Below the pieces are notes generated by a model. That model did no database searches, had not been told where the DNA came from, and saw only the letters and a program-made list of their open reading frames with translations. A program made the position numbers and the translations under genes. Shown here piece by piece: positions 1 through 9,105 of a DNA stretch of 64,000 bases (positions are counted from its first letter, which is position 1; every line of letters starts with the position of its first letter). The stretch is from Caenibius sp. WL (GTDB lineage: Bacteria > Pseudomonadota > Alphaproteobacteria > Sphingomonadales > Sphingomonadaceae), in contig NZ_CP081844.1 in the NCBI RefSeq assembly GCF_019803445.1, forward strand, positions 2,988,501 through 3,052,500, written 5' to 3'.

Positions 1-1250
1 TGGCCGATCGCCTGCGCCCCCGCGCTCTCACCGACATTATCGGGCAAGAGCATCTGACCGGTCCGGAAGGGGCCATCGGCCGCATGGTGGCCGCCGGCCG
101 CCTGTCCAGCATGATCCTGTGGGGGCCGCCCGGCACCGGCAAGACCAGCATCGCCCGCCTGCTGGCCGATGCCGTGGGGATGCGCTATGTCGCGGTCAGC
201 GCGGTCTTTTCGGGTGTGGCCGATCTCAAGAAAGCCTTTGCCGAAGCGGAACTGGCGGGCAAGGCGGGCCAGCGTACCCTGCTGTTCGTGGACGAAATCC
301 ACCGCTTCAACCGCGCGCAGCAAGATGGTTTCCTGCCCTTCGTCGAACGCGGCACAGTCACTCTGGTCGGCGCGACGACCGAAAATCCCAGCTTTGCTCT
401 CAACGCCGCCCTGCTCAGCCGGGCGCAGGTGCTGATCCTGCACCGGCTCGACGCCGCGGCCCTGTCCGTTCTGCTGGATCGGGCCGAAGCGCTCGAAGGG
501 CCCCTGCCTCTCACCGGGGCCGCGCGCGAGGCGCTGATCGCCTCGGCGGACGGGGATGGCCGTTTCCTGCTCAATCAGGCGGAAACGCTCTATGCCGCGC
601 GCATTCCCGAACCGCTCGACCCGGCGGGGCTCGGCAAGTTCCTGCAACGCCGGGTCGCCGTGTATGACAAGGATCGGGACGGACACTACAACCTGATTTC
701 GGCCCTCCACAAAAGCCTGCGCGGTTCCGACCCTCAGGCTGCGCTCTACTATCTCGCGCGCATGCTCACCGCCGGGGAAGAACCGCTCTACGTGCTGCGC
801 CGCCTGACCCGGTTCGCCAGCGAGGATATCGGGCTGGCCGATCCGCAGGCGCTGGTCCAGTGCCTTGCGGCCAAGGACGCTTACGAATTCCTCGGCAGCC
901 CGGAAGGCGAGCTCGCCATTGCGCAAGCCTGCCTCTATTGCGCCGTGGCCCCCAAATCGAACGCCGCCTACGCCGCGCAGAAGGCGGCATGGGCCAGCGC
1001 GAAGGAAACCGGCAGCCTGATGCCACCCAGCAATATCCTCAACGCGCCGACCAAGCTGATGAAGGACATCGGCTATGGCGCGGGCTACACATACGATCAC
1101 GATGCCGAAGAGGGATTTTCGGGCGACAATTACTGGCCCGAAGACATGGCGCCGCAAAGCTATTATCACCCGGTGGAGCGCGGGTTCGAACGGCAGGTGA
1201 TCGAGCGCATCGCCTACTGGAACCGCCTACGCGAAAAGCGGCAAGGATAG
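1..1250 (+). CDS. rarA: Replication-associated recombination protein A (AAA+ ATPase), 5' end truncated by window
   Basis: The open frame runs in from the window edge (first full codon at base 3), so the first residues are missing; the ATG at 84 is internal. Walker A (GPPGTGKTS) lies near base 123, Walker B (LLFVDEIHR) near 280, and the sensor segment GATTENPSF follows. The C-terminal half has the RarA/MgsA tetramerisation region with EDIGLADPQAL and the conserved PKSNAAY segment. RarA is a clamp-loader-related ATPase acting at stalled replication forks. The next gene begins 6 bases after the stop, so the two are probably cotranscribed. Confidence 0.93.
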   Translation, partial: ADRLRPRALTDIIGQEHLTGPEGAIGRMVAAGRLSSMILWGPPGTGKTSIARLLADAVGMRYVAVSAVFSGVADLKKAFAEAELAGKAGQRTLLFVDEIHRFNRAQQDGFLPFVERGTVTLVGATTENPSFALNAALLSRAQVLILHRLDAAALSVLLDRAEALEGPLPLTGAAREALIASADGDGRFLLNQAETLYAARIPEPLDPAGLGKFLQRRVAVYDKDRDGHYNLISALHKSLRGSDPQAALYYLARMLTAGEEPLYVLRRLTRFASEDIGLADPQALVQCLAAKDAYEFLGSPEGELAIAQACLYCAVAPKSNAAYAAQKAAWASAKETGSLMPPSNILNAPTKLMKDIGYGAGYTYDHDAEEGFSGDNYWPEDMAPQSYYHPVERGFERQVIERIAYWNRLREKRQG

Positions 1251-1256
1251 CCGCCG

Positions 1257-2129
1257 ATGCATCCGGGTCGGTTTCGCCACTTCGCGGCCATCGACTGGTC
1301 GGGCGCCGCCGGGGAGCGCCAGCGCGGTATCGCCCTTGCCCTCTGCGATGCGGAAGGCGGCCCCCCGCGCCTTGTCCGCCCCGGCCATATCTGGTCGCGC
1401 GAGGAGATTCTCGGCTGGCTGCAACACGATCTGCCCGCCGACACGCTGGTCGGGCTCGATCTGGGCATTGCGCTGCCGTTCAGGGATCGGGGGGCCTTCT
1501 TCCCGGGCTGGGAGGAAAGCCCGCCCGATGCGCGCAGCCTGTGGGCGCTGATAGACGGCCTGTGCGCACAAGAGCCCCATCTCGCCGCCAGCCATTTCGT
1601 CGATCATCCGGAGGCCAGCCGCCATTTCCGCCGCCACGGCGGGCGCGAAGGCGACCTGTTCGGCGGCGGACGCGGGCGTTTGCGCATAACCGAACACGCG
1701 CAGCAGGCGGCAGGGTGCAAACCCTATAGCAATTTCAATCTGGTGGGTGCGGCGCAGGTCGGCAAATCGAGCCTTACCGGTATGCGGGTGCTCCATCAGC
1801 TTGGCGGTGCCCTGCCTGTCTGGCCGGTCGATCCGTTGCCGGAAACCGGCTCTGCAATCGTCGAAATCTACACCGCGCTCGCCGCGATAGCAGCGGGCCG
1901 GTCCGCCCAGAAATCGAAGATGCGCACCCGCGCCGACCTCAATGCCGCGCTGATCGCGCTCGGCAGCCCGCCTTTCCACGGCCGGATCGCGATGTCCGAT
2001 CACGCCGCCGACGCCCTTCTGACCGCCGCCTGGCTCCGCATCGCCGCCCCGCGCCCCGAATTGTGGCGCCCAAAATCGATGACCGACGAAATTGCCCGCA
2101 CAGAGGGCTGGACCTTCGGCGCAGTTTGA
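1257..2129 (+). CDS. Conserved hypothetical protein, RNase H-fold (DUF429-like)
   Basis: This 290-residue cytoplasmic protein has no signal peptide or membrane segment. The early FAAIDWSGA, the VGLDLGIALP segment near residue 63 and the late SDHAADALLTAAWL segment look like the acidic strand and helix positions of RNase H-like folds such as DUF429, but I do not recognise the family with certainty. It starts 6 bases after rarA and probably belongs to its operon. No function is assigned. Confidence 0.7.
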   Translation: MHPGRFRHFAAIDWSGAAGERQRGIALALCDAEGGPPRLVRPGHIWSREEILGWLQHDLPADTLVGLDLGIALPFRDRGAFFPGWEESPPDARSLWALIDGLCAQEPHLAASHFVDHPEASRHFRRHGGREGDLFGGGRGRLRITEHAQQAAGCKPYSNFNLVGAAQVGKSSLTGMRVLHQLGGALPVWPVDPLPETGSAIVEIYTALAAIAAGRSAQKSKMRTRADLNAALIALGSPPFHGRIAMSDHAADALLTAAWLRIAAPRPELWRPKSMTDEIARTEGWTFGAV

Positions 2130-2163
2130 AGCAAGGGAACCTTGCACACCGCGCTGCACAAGG

Positions 2164-2239
<76 letters not shown>

Positions 2240-2435
2240 AAAACCCCATATTTTGCAAGGGTTTGTGCAGAAGAAAACTTAATAAGCGCGCTTACATTCC
2301 AACATCGGGCCGGGGAACGGCGGACCGATTCACTTACTTACGGGCGGTTCATCCTGCGCTTTGCCCTCCGGCGGCCAGCCCGCAACGCGCATCGCACCAG
2401 CTGTTCTGATCCGGCCGCTGCTGAAGCAATCCCTT

Positions 2436-2759
2436 CTATTCCGCTTCGTCATCCATGTCCTCCTCGCCGTCGAATGCATCCATATCGATTTTTCCTGACC
2501 GCAACATTTCCTTCTGTTTCGAAACCAAATCCGGCACATCGCGGGGGACCACATCGGCGATGGCAGCGTTATGGCCGGGCTCGGTCTTATCAACCAAATC
2601 GGGATTCAGCGCATCCTGCGCTACATCCTGTGCTTGCGTGCCGTCTTCATTCTGTTCGGAGTTCTCTCGATCCGGGTCATTGAAATCGCTTTGGGATTTC
2701 CGCTGGCCTTGCGGGTGCCGCTGACGCTTGTCCTGCTCGCTTCGATTGGTCATATCCAT
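2436..2759 (-). CDS. Small acidic hypothetical protein
   Basis: This 107-residue protein is hydrophilic and rich in Asp, Gln, Glu and Asn, with no signal peptide and no hydrophobic stretch. It ends in a very acidic tail (DGEEDMDDEAE). It is probably largely disordered. A segment near the C terminus (VSKQKEMLRSGKIDMDAFDGEEDM) resembles short sphingomonad hypothetical proteins, but no function is known to me. It stands alone between tRNA-Thr and a convergently placed neighbour. Confidence 0.6.
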   Translation of the reverse strand: MDMTNRSEQDKRQRHPQGQRKSQSDFNDPDRENSEQNEDGTQAQDVAQDALNPDLVDKTEPGHNAAIADVVPRDVPDLVSKQKEMLRSGKIDMDAFDGEEDMDDEAE

Positions 2760-2849
2760 GCTCCGCTATCCCCGTCATACTTCAGACGCCCATTCCCACG
2801 GTGTGTTCCCCACATCGCGCAGGTCGGAGCAGCATCGTTCCGGAAGGGA

Positions 2850-3797
2850 TCAGCCAGGCAGGTGAGCGCGCAGCTTTTCTTCGAAAAACTTTGCGAAGCC
2901 TTGCTGGTCAGGCCCGATACCGGTCAGGACGATATGCGTGAAACCCGCATCGATATATTTCCGGATCGCTTCCATATGGATGTCGGGGTCGGGGCCTGCC
3001 GGAATCTTGTCCGCCAGATCATCTGGCCGAACATATTGGCTCGCCGCTTCAAACCCCTTCACCGCGGGAATTTCGCTGTTCACGGACCAGTCGAATGCGG
3101 AAAAGCGGAAGCGCTCATGCGCGAGCTTGCGTCCTTCCTCGACGCTCGGCGCATAAGCGAGCGTGATTTCGCCATAGCGCGGCCCGTTTTTCGAGAAGCC
3201 CTCTGCCAGCTCGGCATCCGGCTGTGTCGCCATGATGCCATCTGCCTTTTCATTCGCCAGCGCGAGGGAATGCGATCCGCTCACCCCGACGATCACCGGA
3301 ATGGCATCCGAAGGACAGTCATAGAGTTGAGCGTGATCGAGAACGAAGTATTCGCCCCGGTGATTGTGCACTTCGCCATCCCAAAGCAGATGAAAAATGT
3401 CGATCGCCTCGGCCAGCATCGCGTGCCGCTCCGGGATTGAGGGCCAGCGCGCGCCGGTGACATGCTCGTTCAGCCGCTCACCCGCCCCCACGGCCAGACT
3501 GAAGCGATTGTCGCTCATGATCGCAACGGTCGCTGCCGCCTGCGCGATGATAGCAGGATGATAGCGAATGATCGGGCAGGTCAGACCGGTGGTGATTCCG
3601 ATGCGCGAGGTTGCATGCGCGATCGCGCCAAGCACGCTCCATGCGAAAGGGGAGTGGCCCTGCGCTTCGAGCCAGGGATGAAAATGATCCGAGATCGACA
3701 CGAAATCGAACCCGGCCTGCTCCGCCCTTACGGCATTTTCGACCAAGGCCTTGGGACCGTGCTCCTCGGTCATCAGCTTGTATCCATATTTTGCCAT
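2850..3797 (-). CDS. LLM-class oxidoreductase, F420-dependent glucose-6-phosphate dehydrogenase-like (TIGR03557 type)
   Basis: The 315-residue protein has the bacterial-luciferase-like TIM barrel. The start KYGYKLMTEEHGP, the early FDFVSISDHFHPW and the middle GAGERLNEHVTG are the hallmarks of the TIGR03557 family related to F420-dependent glucose-6-phosphate dehydrogenase. Sphingomonads are not well-known F420 users, so FMN or F420 as cofactor cannot be decided from sequence. It is divergent from the glycosyltransferase gene at 4037. Confidence 0.85.
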   Translation of the reverse strand: MAKYGYKLMTEEHGPKALVENAVRAEQAGFDFVSISDHFHPWLEAQGHSPFAWSVLGAIAHATSRIGITTGLTCPIIRYHPAIIAQAAATVAIMSDNRFSLAVGAGERLNEHVTGARWPSIPERHAMLAEAIDIFHLLWDGEVHNHRGEYFVLDHAQLYDCPSDAIPVIVGVSGSHSLALANEKADGIMATQPDAELAEGFSKNGPRYGEITLAYAPSVEEGRKLAHERFRFSAFDWSVNSEIPAVKGFEAASQYVRPDDLADKIPAGPDPDIHMEAIRKYIDAGFTHIVLTGIGPDQQGFAKFFEEKLRAHLPG

Positions 3798-4036
3798 CGT
3801 TTGCGCCTATTTCTGTCCCGCCAACCATCTGACGCAGAAAAGACCGACTCGTTCCGTGACGCGGGAGCGTCGCGACGATCTGCTGGATTGGCGGGATGAT
3901 CTCCCTCAGCATCGCTTGAGCAGACGGCCAGTTACCGATGGGATCGGGGGGTAGCGCACCAATTGCGCGCTGCCCGCGGAACAGTCTTGCGGGCAGAGCA
4001 TTGGGAAGAAGGGATCGGCTCTGAAGGAGCTACCTG

Positions 4037-5143
4037 ATGAAGATTGCCCAAGTCGCACCACTTGCTGAAAGCGTGCCGCCAAAGTTGTATGGCGGAACCG
4101 AACGCGTGGCCTCGTGGTTGACGGAAGAACTTGTTAGCCGCGGCCATGACGTAACGCTTTTCGCCAGCGGCGATTCCCGTACAAGTGCCCGCCTGATTTC
4201 CGTTACCGACCGGGCTTTGCGGCTAGACCCGACGATTGTGGAGCCTCTGGGTTATCAGATGATGATGCTGGAGGAAGTGCGGAAACACGCCGACGAATTC
4301 GATATCATCCATTTTCATCTGGAATTGCTGCATGCCCCTCTGGCCCGCAGCTTGCGCGTGCCTTCGGTCACCACTCTGCATGGCCGGCTGGATCTGCCTG
4401 ATCTTGCCCCCTTCTATCGAGCTTTCGCAGAACTGCCGCTCGTATCGATTTCCGATTCCCAACGCCTTCCGATGCCGCCGGTCAACTGGGCCGCAACGAT
4501 TTATCATGGCATGCCGGGCGACCTGCTGCGCCCCGGCCTTCAATCTCATGCCGGGGATTACCTGGCGTTTCTCGGCCGGATTTCACCGGAGAAGCGGCCC
4601 GACCGTGCGATAGAGATTGCCGCGAGAGTGGGGATCAAGCTCAAGATCGCCGCAAAAATCGACGACGTGGACAAGCGGTATTGGAATGAGGCGATTGCCC
4701 CATTGATCGCCCGACATGGCGATCTGGTGGAATTTATCGGGGAAATCGGCGACAGACAGAAGGCCGATTTCCTCGGGAATGCGCGCGCCTTGATCTTCCC
4801 GATCGACTGGCCTGAACCGTTCGGCCTGGTCATGATCGAAGCAATGGCCTGTGGAACGCCCGTCATCGCCTTTCGCCACGGATCGGTTCCGGAAATTATC
4901 GATCACGGCGTCTCGGGCTACGTGGTGGACGACGTGGCCGGCGCCGTCCACGCGGTAGGGCGTCTCGACAGTTTATCCCGCGCGGAAGTGCGCAAATGCT
5001 TCGACCGGCGGTTCACCGTCGAACGGATGGTTGACGATTATCTGCGCCTTTATCGCCAACTCGCGGACAAAAGACCGATCGCGCTGAAAAGCGCCCTGCA
5101 TCTGCACGATCCTGCTATGATGATCGAATCCAAGATTGCCTGA
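4037..5143 (+). CDS. Glycosyltransferase family 4 protein
   Basis: This 368-residue protein has the GT-B fold: an N-terminal acceptor domain beginning MKIAQVAPLAESVPPKLYGGTE and a C-terminal nucleotide-sugar domain. The EX7E motif of GT4 enzymes is in PEPFGLVMIEAMACGTPVI near residues 256 to 275. GKGxxE-like contacts are in FLGRISPEKRPD. A ribosome site (GAAGGAG) precedes the ATG. It ends 14 bases before the debranching-enzyme gene, so the two form an operon likely concerned with a glycogen- or alpha-glucan-like polymer. Confidence 0.9.
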   Translation: MKIAQVAPLAESVPPKLYGGTERVASWLTEELVSRGHDVTLFASGDSRTSARLISVTDRALRLDPTIVEPLGYQMMMLEEVRKHADEFDIIHFHLELLHAPLARSLRVPSVTTLHGRLDLPDLAPFYRAFAELPLVSISDSQRLPMPPVNWAATIYHGMPGDLLRPGLQSHAGDYLAFLGRISPEKRPDRAIEIAARVGIKLKIAAKIDDVDKRYWNEAIAPLIARHGDLVEFIGEIGDRQKADFLGNARALIFPIDWPEPFGLVMIEAMACGTPVIAFRHGSVPEIIDHGVSGYVVDDVAGAVHAVGRLDSLSRAEVRKCFDRRFTVERMVDDYLRLYRQLADKRPIALKSALHLHDPAMMIESKIA

Positions 5144-5157
5144 AGGAGAACGTTACG

Positions 5158-7374
5158 GTGACAAACCGAACGGCCCCGTCTCCGCTCGCTGTCGGGATAG
5201 AACCACAGCCCGAGGATGGACATGATGAGTTCGAGATAGCGGCCACTGTGTCGCTGCACGAACAGCGCCCGCGCACTCTCAAGCACAATGATACGTTCGC
5301 GGTTTTCGACCACACGGGAAACGTTTCGGCCTATCCCAACAGTTCCGAAGGGCTCTACCATCGGGACACCCGGCATCTGTCGCAGTTTCACCTGACGATC
5401 TGCGGGGGTATCCGGCCGATCCTTCTGAGTTCCAGTCTGCGGGACGATAGCAGCACTCTGACCTGCGATCTCACTAATCCCGACATCGCGGGCGGGAACG
5501 GCAAGCTGATCCTTCAGAACGATCTCATCCATGTGCGCCGAACCCGGTTTATCTGCAACGGCAGGCTCTATGAACGGCTGACGTTGACCAATTATCAGGA
5601 CAAGACCGGCATCGTCGCTTGTGAACTGCAATTCGCCAGCGATTTCGCGGATCTTTTCGAAGTGCGCGGCGCCGTTCGCAAACGGCGCGGCAGGACGCTA
5701 CCCCCATCGCTCGAAGATGATCGTATCTCGCTGGGCTATATCGGGCTGGACGGCATCACGCGCTGCACCAGATTGCACTTCGACCCCGCTCCCGAGCATC
5801 TCACGCCGAACCTTGCGATTTTCAGGTTCGAACTGCCACCGCGCAAGAGCAGCACGGTTTCCATCGAGGTTGCTTGCGAAGAACCCGAAACGCATTGGCC
5901 GTTGCGCCATCGTCTCATCCATTCCTATCGCGCCGCGCGCAACGACCTGCGTGCCAATATGGCGCGCGCGCCTTCGCTTGTGTCTTCCAACGAGATATTC
6001 AACCAGACCGTGCAACGGTGCGTAACCGACATCTACATGTTGCTGACGCAGACCGATTTCGGGCCGTATCCGTATGCCGGCATACCATGGTATTCGACAG
6101 TCTTTGGACGCGATGCCCTGATTACCGCATTGGAAATGCTGTGGTTCGATCCCGCAATCGCACGTGGGGTCCTGTGCTATCTTGCCGCGAACCAGGCGCG
6201 CGATTTCGATCCCGACGCCGACGCCGAACCGGGCAAGATCCTGCACGAGGTCCGCCATGGCGAAATGGCCAATCTCAAGGAGGTTCCGTTCGGACGCTAC
6301 TACGGCAGCATTGATGCCACACCGCTCTTCATTTTGCTTGCAGGGGCATATCTCGGGCGGACGGGCGATATCGAAACCCTGAATCAGATATGGCCCAATA
6401 TCGCTGCTGCGCTCGCATGGATCGATCTGTACGGGGATCGCGACAGGGATGGATATGTCGAATATGGCCGCATGAGCGCGGAAGGCCTGATCAATCAGGG
6501 ATGGAAAGACAGCCACGATTCAGTCTTTCATGCCGATGGCGCTATCGCCGCAGGGCCGATCGCCCTCGCCGAAGTGCAGGCCTACGTCTACGGCGCATGG
6601 CAGGCCGCCGCGGCTATTCTCGAACGGCGTCAGGACAGCGATCAGGCAGAAGTCTATCGCGCGCGCGCCGAGGATCTGCGCAGGCGCTTCGACGCCGATT
6701 TCTTCGACGAGGAATTGGGCACCTACGTGCTTGCCCTGGATGGAGAGAAAAAACCTTGCCGCGTGCGTTCTTCCAATGCCGGACAAGTTCTGTTTACCGG
6801 GCTGGCCCTGCATGAACGGGTGCCGCGCATAGTGGAAACACTCCTGGCGGTAACGTCTTTCTCCGGCTGGGGCATTCGCACGGTCGCGGCGGGAGAAGCC
6901 CGGTACAATCCGATGAGCTATCACAATGGCTCCATCTGGCCGCATGACAACGCGCTGATCGCCGCGGGGTTCGCCCGCTACGGGTTTCGCCGCGAAAGCG
7001 CGCGCATCTTCGAAGGCCTGTTTGCCGCTTCCACCTATGTCGACCTGCGCCGGCTGCCCGAACTGTTTTGCGGTTTCGTCCGCCGTCCCGCCAACGGCCC
7101 CACATTCTATCCCGTTTCCTGCGTTCCCCAGGCATGGTCGGCAGCCGCGCCGCTTTCGCTCATCCAATCCAGCCTCGGCCTCACGTTCGATGACGAAAAA
7201 CGCAGCCTGCAGTTCGATCAGCCAATGCTCCCCCCGTTTCTGGATGATTTGACGATCAAGCATCTGGCCATCGGAAACGAATGGGTGGATTTGCGGCTCC
7301 ATCGTTCCGGCGCGAAAGTTCTGGTGGAAGTGCTGGATCGCAAAGGCGATTTGCAGATTTTCGCCCGCATCTAG
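5158..7374 (+). CDS. Amylo-alpha-1,6-glucosidase / glycogen debranching enzyme
   Basis: This 738-residue protein has an N-terminal debranching-enzyme beta domain (FAVFDHTGNVSAYPNSSEGLYHRDTRHLS) and a C-terminal (alpha/alpha)6 barrel. The barrel carries WYSTVFGRDALIT, NQGWKDSHDSV and the catalytic-region segment SYHNGSIWPHDNALIA. The length is normal for the bacterial GDE_N_bis/GDE_C family. The start appears to be GTG at 5158, preceded by GAAGGAG. It follows the GT4 gene in one operon. Such pairs occur in alphaproteobacteria and are often linked to stress-related sugar metabolism. Confidence 0.9.
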   Translation: MTNRTAPSPLAVGIEPQPEDGHDEFEIAATVSLHEQRPRTLKHNDTFAVFDHTGNVSAYPNSSEGLYHRDTRHLSQFHLTICGGIRPILLSSSLRDDSSTLTCDLTNPDIAGGNGKLILQNDLIHVRRTRFICNGRLYERLTLTNYQDKTGIVACELQFASDFADLFEVRGAVRKRRGRTLPPSLEDDRISLGYIGLDGITRCTRLHFDPAPEHLTPNLAIFRFELPPRKSSTVSIEVACEEPETHWPLRHRLIHSYRAARNDLRANMARAPSLVSSNEIFNQTVQRCVTDIYMLLTQTDFGPYPYAGIPWYSTVFGRDALITALEMLWFDPAIARGVLCYLAANQARDFDPDADAEPGKILHEVRHGEMANLKEVPFGRYYGSIDATPLFILLAGAYLGRTGDIETLNQIWPNIAAALAWIDLYGDRDRDGYVEYGRMSAEGLINQGWKDSHDSVFHADGAIAAGPIALAEVQAYVYGAWQAAAAILERRQDSDQAEVYRARAEDLRRRFDADFFDEELGTYVLALDGEKKPCRVRSSNAGQVLFTGLALHERVPRIVETLLAVTSFSGWGIRTVAAGEARYNPMSYHNGSIWPHDNALIAAGFARYGFRRESARIFEGLFAASTYVDLRRLPELFCGFVRRPANGPTFYPVSCVPQAWSAAAPLSLIQSSLGLTFDDEKRSLQFDQPMLPPFLDDLTIKHLAIGNEWVDLRLHRSGAKVLVEVLDRKGDLQIFARI

Positions 7375-7514
7375 GGGCTCGCACCCACAGAAAGTAAACC
7401 CACGCCTGCTTGCCGGTTGGCGCCTCACCGCCCCTCTGGCGGCGGCACGGGAACGCAGCATGCAGCTTATGGATTCTCTCAGGCATGCGCGCGCACCGAT
7501 TCCACCGGTCCTCG

Positions 7515-7727
7515 ATGATTGATCGCATCGCTTATGACGATGACACCGATGTGCTGTGGATCTGGTTTCGGGATACCGGCAAATACGCCTATTACGCTGT
7601 GCCTCCCACACTTTTTGAAGCATTCTGCAAAGCGTCTTCGGCCGGGACTTTCTTCAACGAGCATATCAAGGGCCATTTTCGCTGCCAACGCGATCCGGCC
7701 CGGCGGGGTTTCGGGCCGAATGCCTGA
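7515..7727 (+). CDS. KTSC domain-containing small protein
   Basis: The 70-residue product starts MIDRIAYDDDTDVLWIWF and continues with YAYYAVPPTLFEAFCKASSAGTFFNEHIKG. This is the short KTSC-type fold seen as stand-alone proteins and at the end of lysyl-tRNA-synthetase-like proteins. The frame is open upstream to 7410, but the family alignment starts at this ATG. The function is unknown; roles in nucleic-acid binding have been suggested for the family. Confidence 0.7.
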   Translation: MIDRIAYDDDTDVLWIWFRDTGKYAYYAVPPTLFEAFCKASSAGTFFNEHIKGHFRCQRDPARRGFGPNA

Positions 7728-7811
7728 CTGCCCAGGCTTTCGAGCGTGCGATAAACCGGCATGACAGGAGGCAATGCAGCTATCGCTTGCTTTGCGGGTT
7801 CGATTTGCCGG

Positions 7812-8705
7812 TCAGGCCCGTTTGCGCGCCGGCGCTTTGCCTCCCGCCTTTTTTGTCGTCGCCTTGGCGCCAGCCTTGGTAGCGGGTTTCTTCGCGGGGG
7901 TCTTGCGCCCAGCCCCGCTTGCGCTTCCGAGCGATTTCTTGAGCGCCGCCATCAGATCGATGACATTCGCGCCGCGCGCATCGCCGCTCTTGGCTTCGCT
8001 CTCGATGTTCAGCGTCTTGCCCTTCTTCTTGCGCTCGATAAGTTCCTTCAGCGCATCGACATAGCGATCGTGGAAATCGGTCGCATCGAATTTGCCCGTC
8101 TTCTTGTCGATCAATGTCGTTGCGAGATCGAGCAGTTCTTCGTCAGGCTCGGCGTCGCTGATATCGCGAAAATAGCGTGACGCCTTGTTGACTTCGTCGG
8201 CATAGCGCAGCGTCTCCATGACCATGCCGCGCCCACAGGCCTTGATGGAAACGACATATTCCCGGCCGCGCATTGCCAGTTGCCCCAACCCGATCTTGCG
8301 CGTGCGCCGCAAAGCCTCACGCAGCACGATGAACGCCTCTTCCGCCAGGTCGTCAGCCGGCACGACATAGAAAGGCTTTTCGAAATAGATCATGTCGATG
8401 TCATGGGCATCCACGAACTGCGTCAGTTCGAGCGTCTTCCTGCTTTCCAGCCTGACCCCTTCTATCTCTTTCTCATCGAGCAGAACATATTCGCCCTTGG
8501 CATATTCGAAGCCTTTGACGATCTCATCGACATTCACCGGCCCGATGCCGGGCACGACCTTCTCATACTTGATCCGCTGGCCCGATGGCTCGTGAATCTG
8601 GTTGAAAGCGATTGTCGCCCCGCTCCTGGTCGCCGGGTAAATCTCCACCGGTATGGAAACCAGCGCCAGGCGGATCTGGCCTTTCCAATATGGGCGTGCC
8701 GCCAT
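7812..8705 (-). CDS. ku: Ku protein, non-homologous end joining
   Basis: This 297-residue homodimeric Ku core binds broken DNA ends. The start is set at 8705, where AAGGAGAGG sits just upstream and the family pattern MAARPYWKGQIRLALVSIPVEIYPAT begins; the frame is open a further 22 codons. The beta-barrel core (NQIHEPSGQRIKYEK, EYVLLDEKEIEGV) is followed by a Lys/Ala-rich tail (KKPATKAGAKATTKKAGG) typical of the DNA-binding C terminus of long bacterial Ku. No ligD is nearby, which is unusual because the pair is often linked. Confidence 0.95.
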   Translation of the reverse strand: MAARPYWKGQIRLALVSIPVEIYPATRSGATIAFNQIHEPSGQRIKYEKVVPGIGPVNVDEIVKGFEYAKGEYVLLDEKEIEGVRLESRKTLELTQFVDAHDIDMIYFEKPFYVVPADDLAEEAFIVLREALRRTRKIGLGQLAMRGREYVVSIKACGRGMVMETLRYADEVNKASRYFRDISDAEPDEELLDLATTLIDKKTGKFDATDFHDRYVDALKELIERKKKGKTLNIESEAKSGDARGANVIDLMAALKKSLGSASGAGRKTPAKKPATKAGAKATTKKAGGKAPARKRA

Positions 8706-8994
8706 GCATCCTCTCCTTGGAACAGACTCTCTTAATCCTCGATCCTGCCCCTCGTTCCAATCCGCCTGCATATCGATCTATACGGATACGCCGGCAGCGG
8801 CGGCGGAACCGGTTTTGCCGGGCGCCGTTTTGTGGGAATGTCAGCTTCATCTTCCCATTCCGGCCCGGGCTGGCCGAGCGTATTGCAGGTTGCCCGTCAG
8901 GGTCGGAGCGCGGGCCATGGCGCGCATGATCTTGCCAGCCCCTCCGTTCGCAAGATCGAGACCGCCGAAGCATTGCGGGCGGAAGGAGGATACC
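8706..8994. other. Intergenic region between ku and the GGDEF gene
   Basis: This stretch separates divergent genes. I see no RNA gene, repeat or clear palindromic operator. Open frames here have no credible starts apart from the short one at 8995. Confidence 0.5.
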
Positions 8995-9105
8995 ATGCCG
9001 GCGAACGGCAGCGGGCGGGTGGCTTTCTCGCGCGTGCGCATGGGCCGTGTCGGTTGCGTGCCGTGCAGTTCTAGCAGAGGGGAATATGGTAGAAACCATG
9101 AGTAG
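8995..9105 (+). CDS. Possible leader peptide overlapping the GGDEF gene start
   Basis: A 36-residue frame begins ATG at 8995, five bases after a near-perfect Shine-Dalgarno GGAAGGAGG (8981 to 8989). It ends with TAG at 9103 to 9105, beyond the start codon of the diguanylate cyclase at 9086. The arrangement would allow translational coupling. The peptide is Arg/Gly/Ser-rich and not recognisable. It could equally be chance, since the frame is short. Confidence 0.3.
   Translation: MPANGSGRVAFSRVRMGRVGCVPCSSSRGEYGRNHE

Noticed and set aside
8653-8994. Longer plus-strand gene upstream of the proposed leader peptide
   Set aside because: The frame is open, but the part before 8995 overlaps the ku start region on the other strand and has no ribosome site or recognisable protein.
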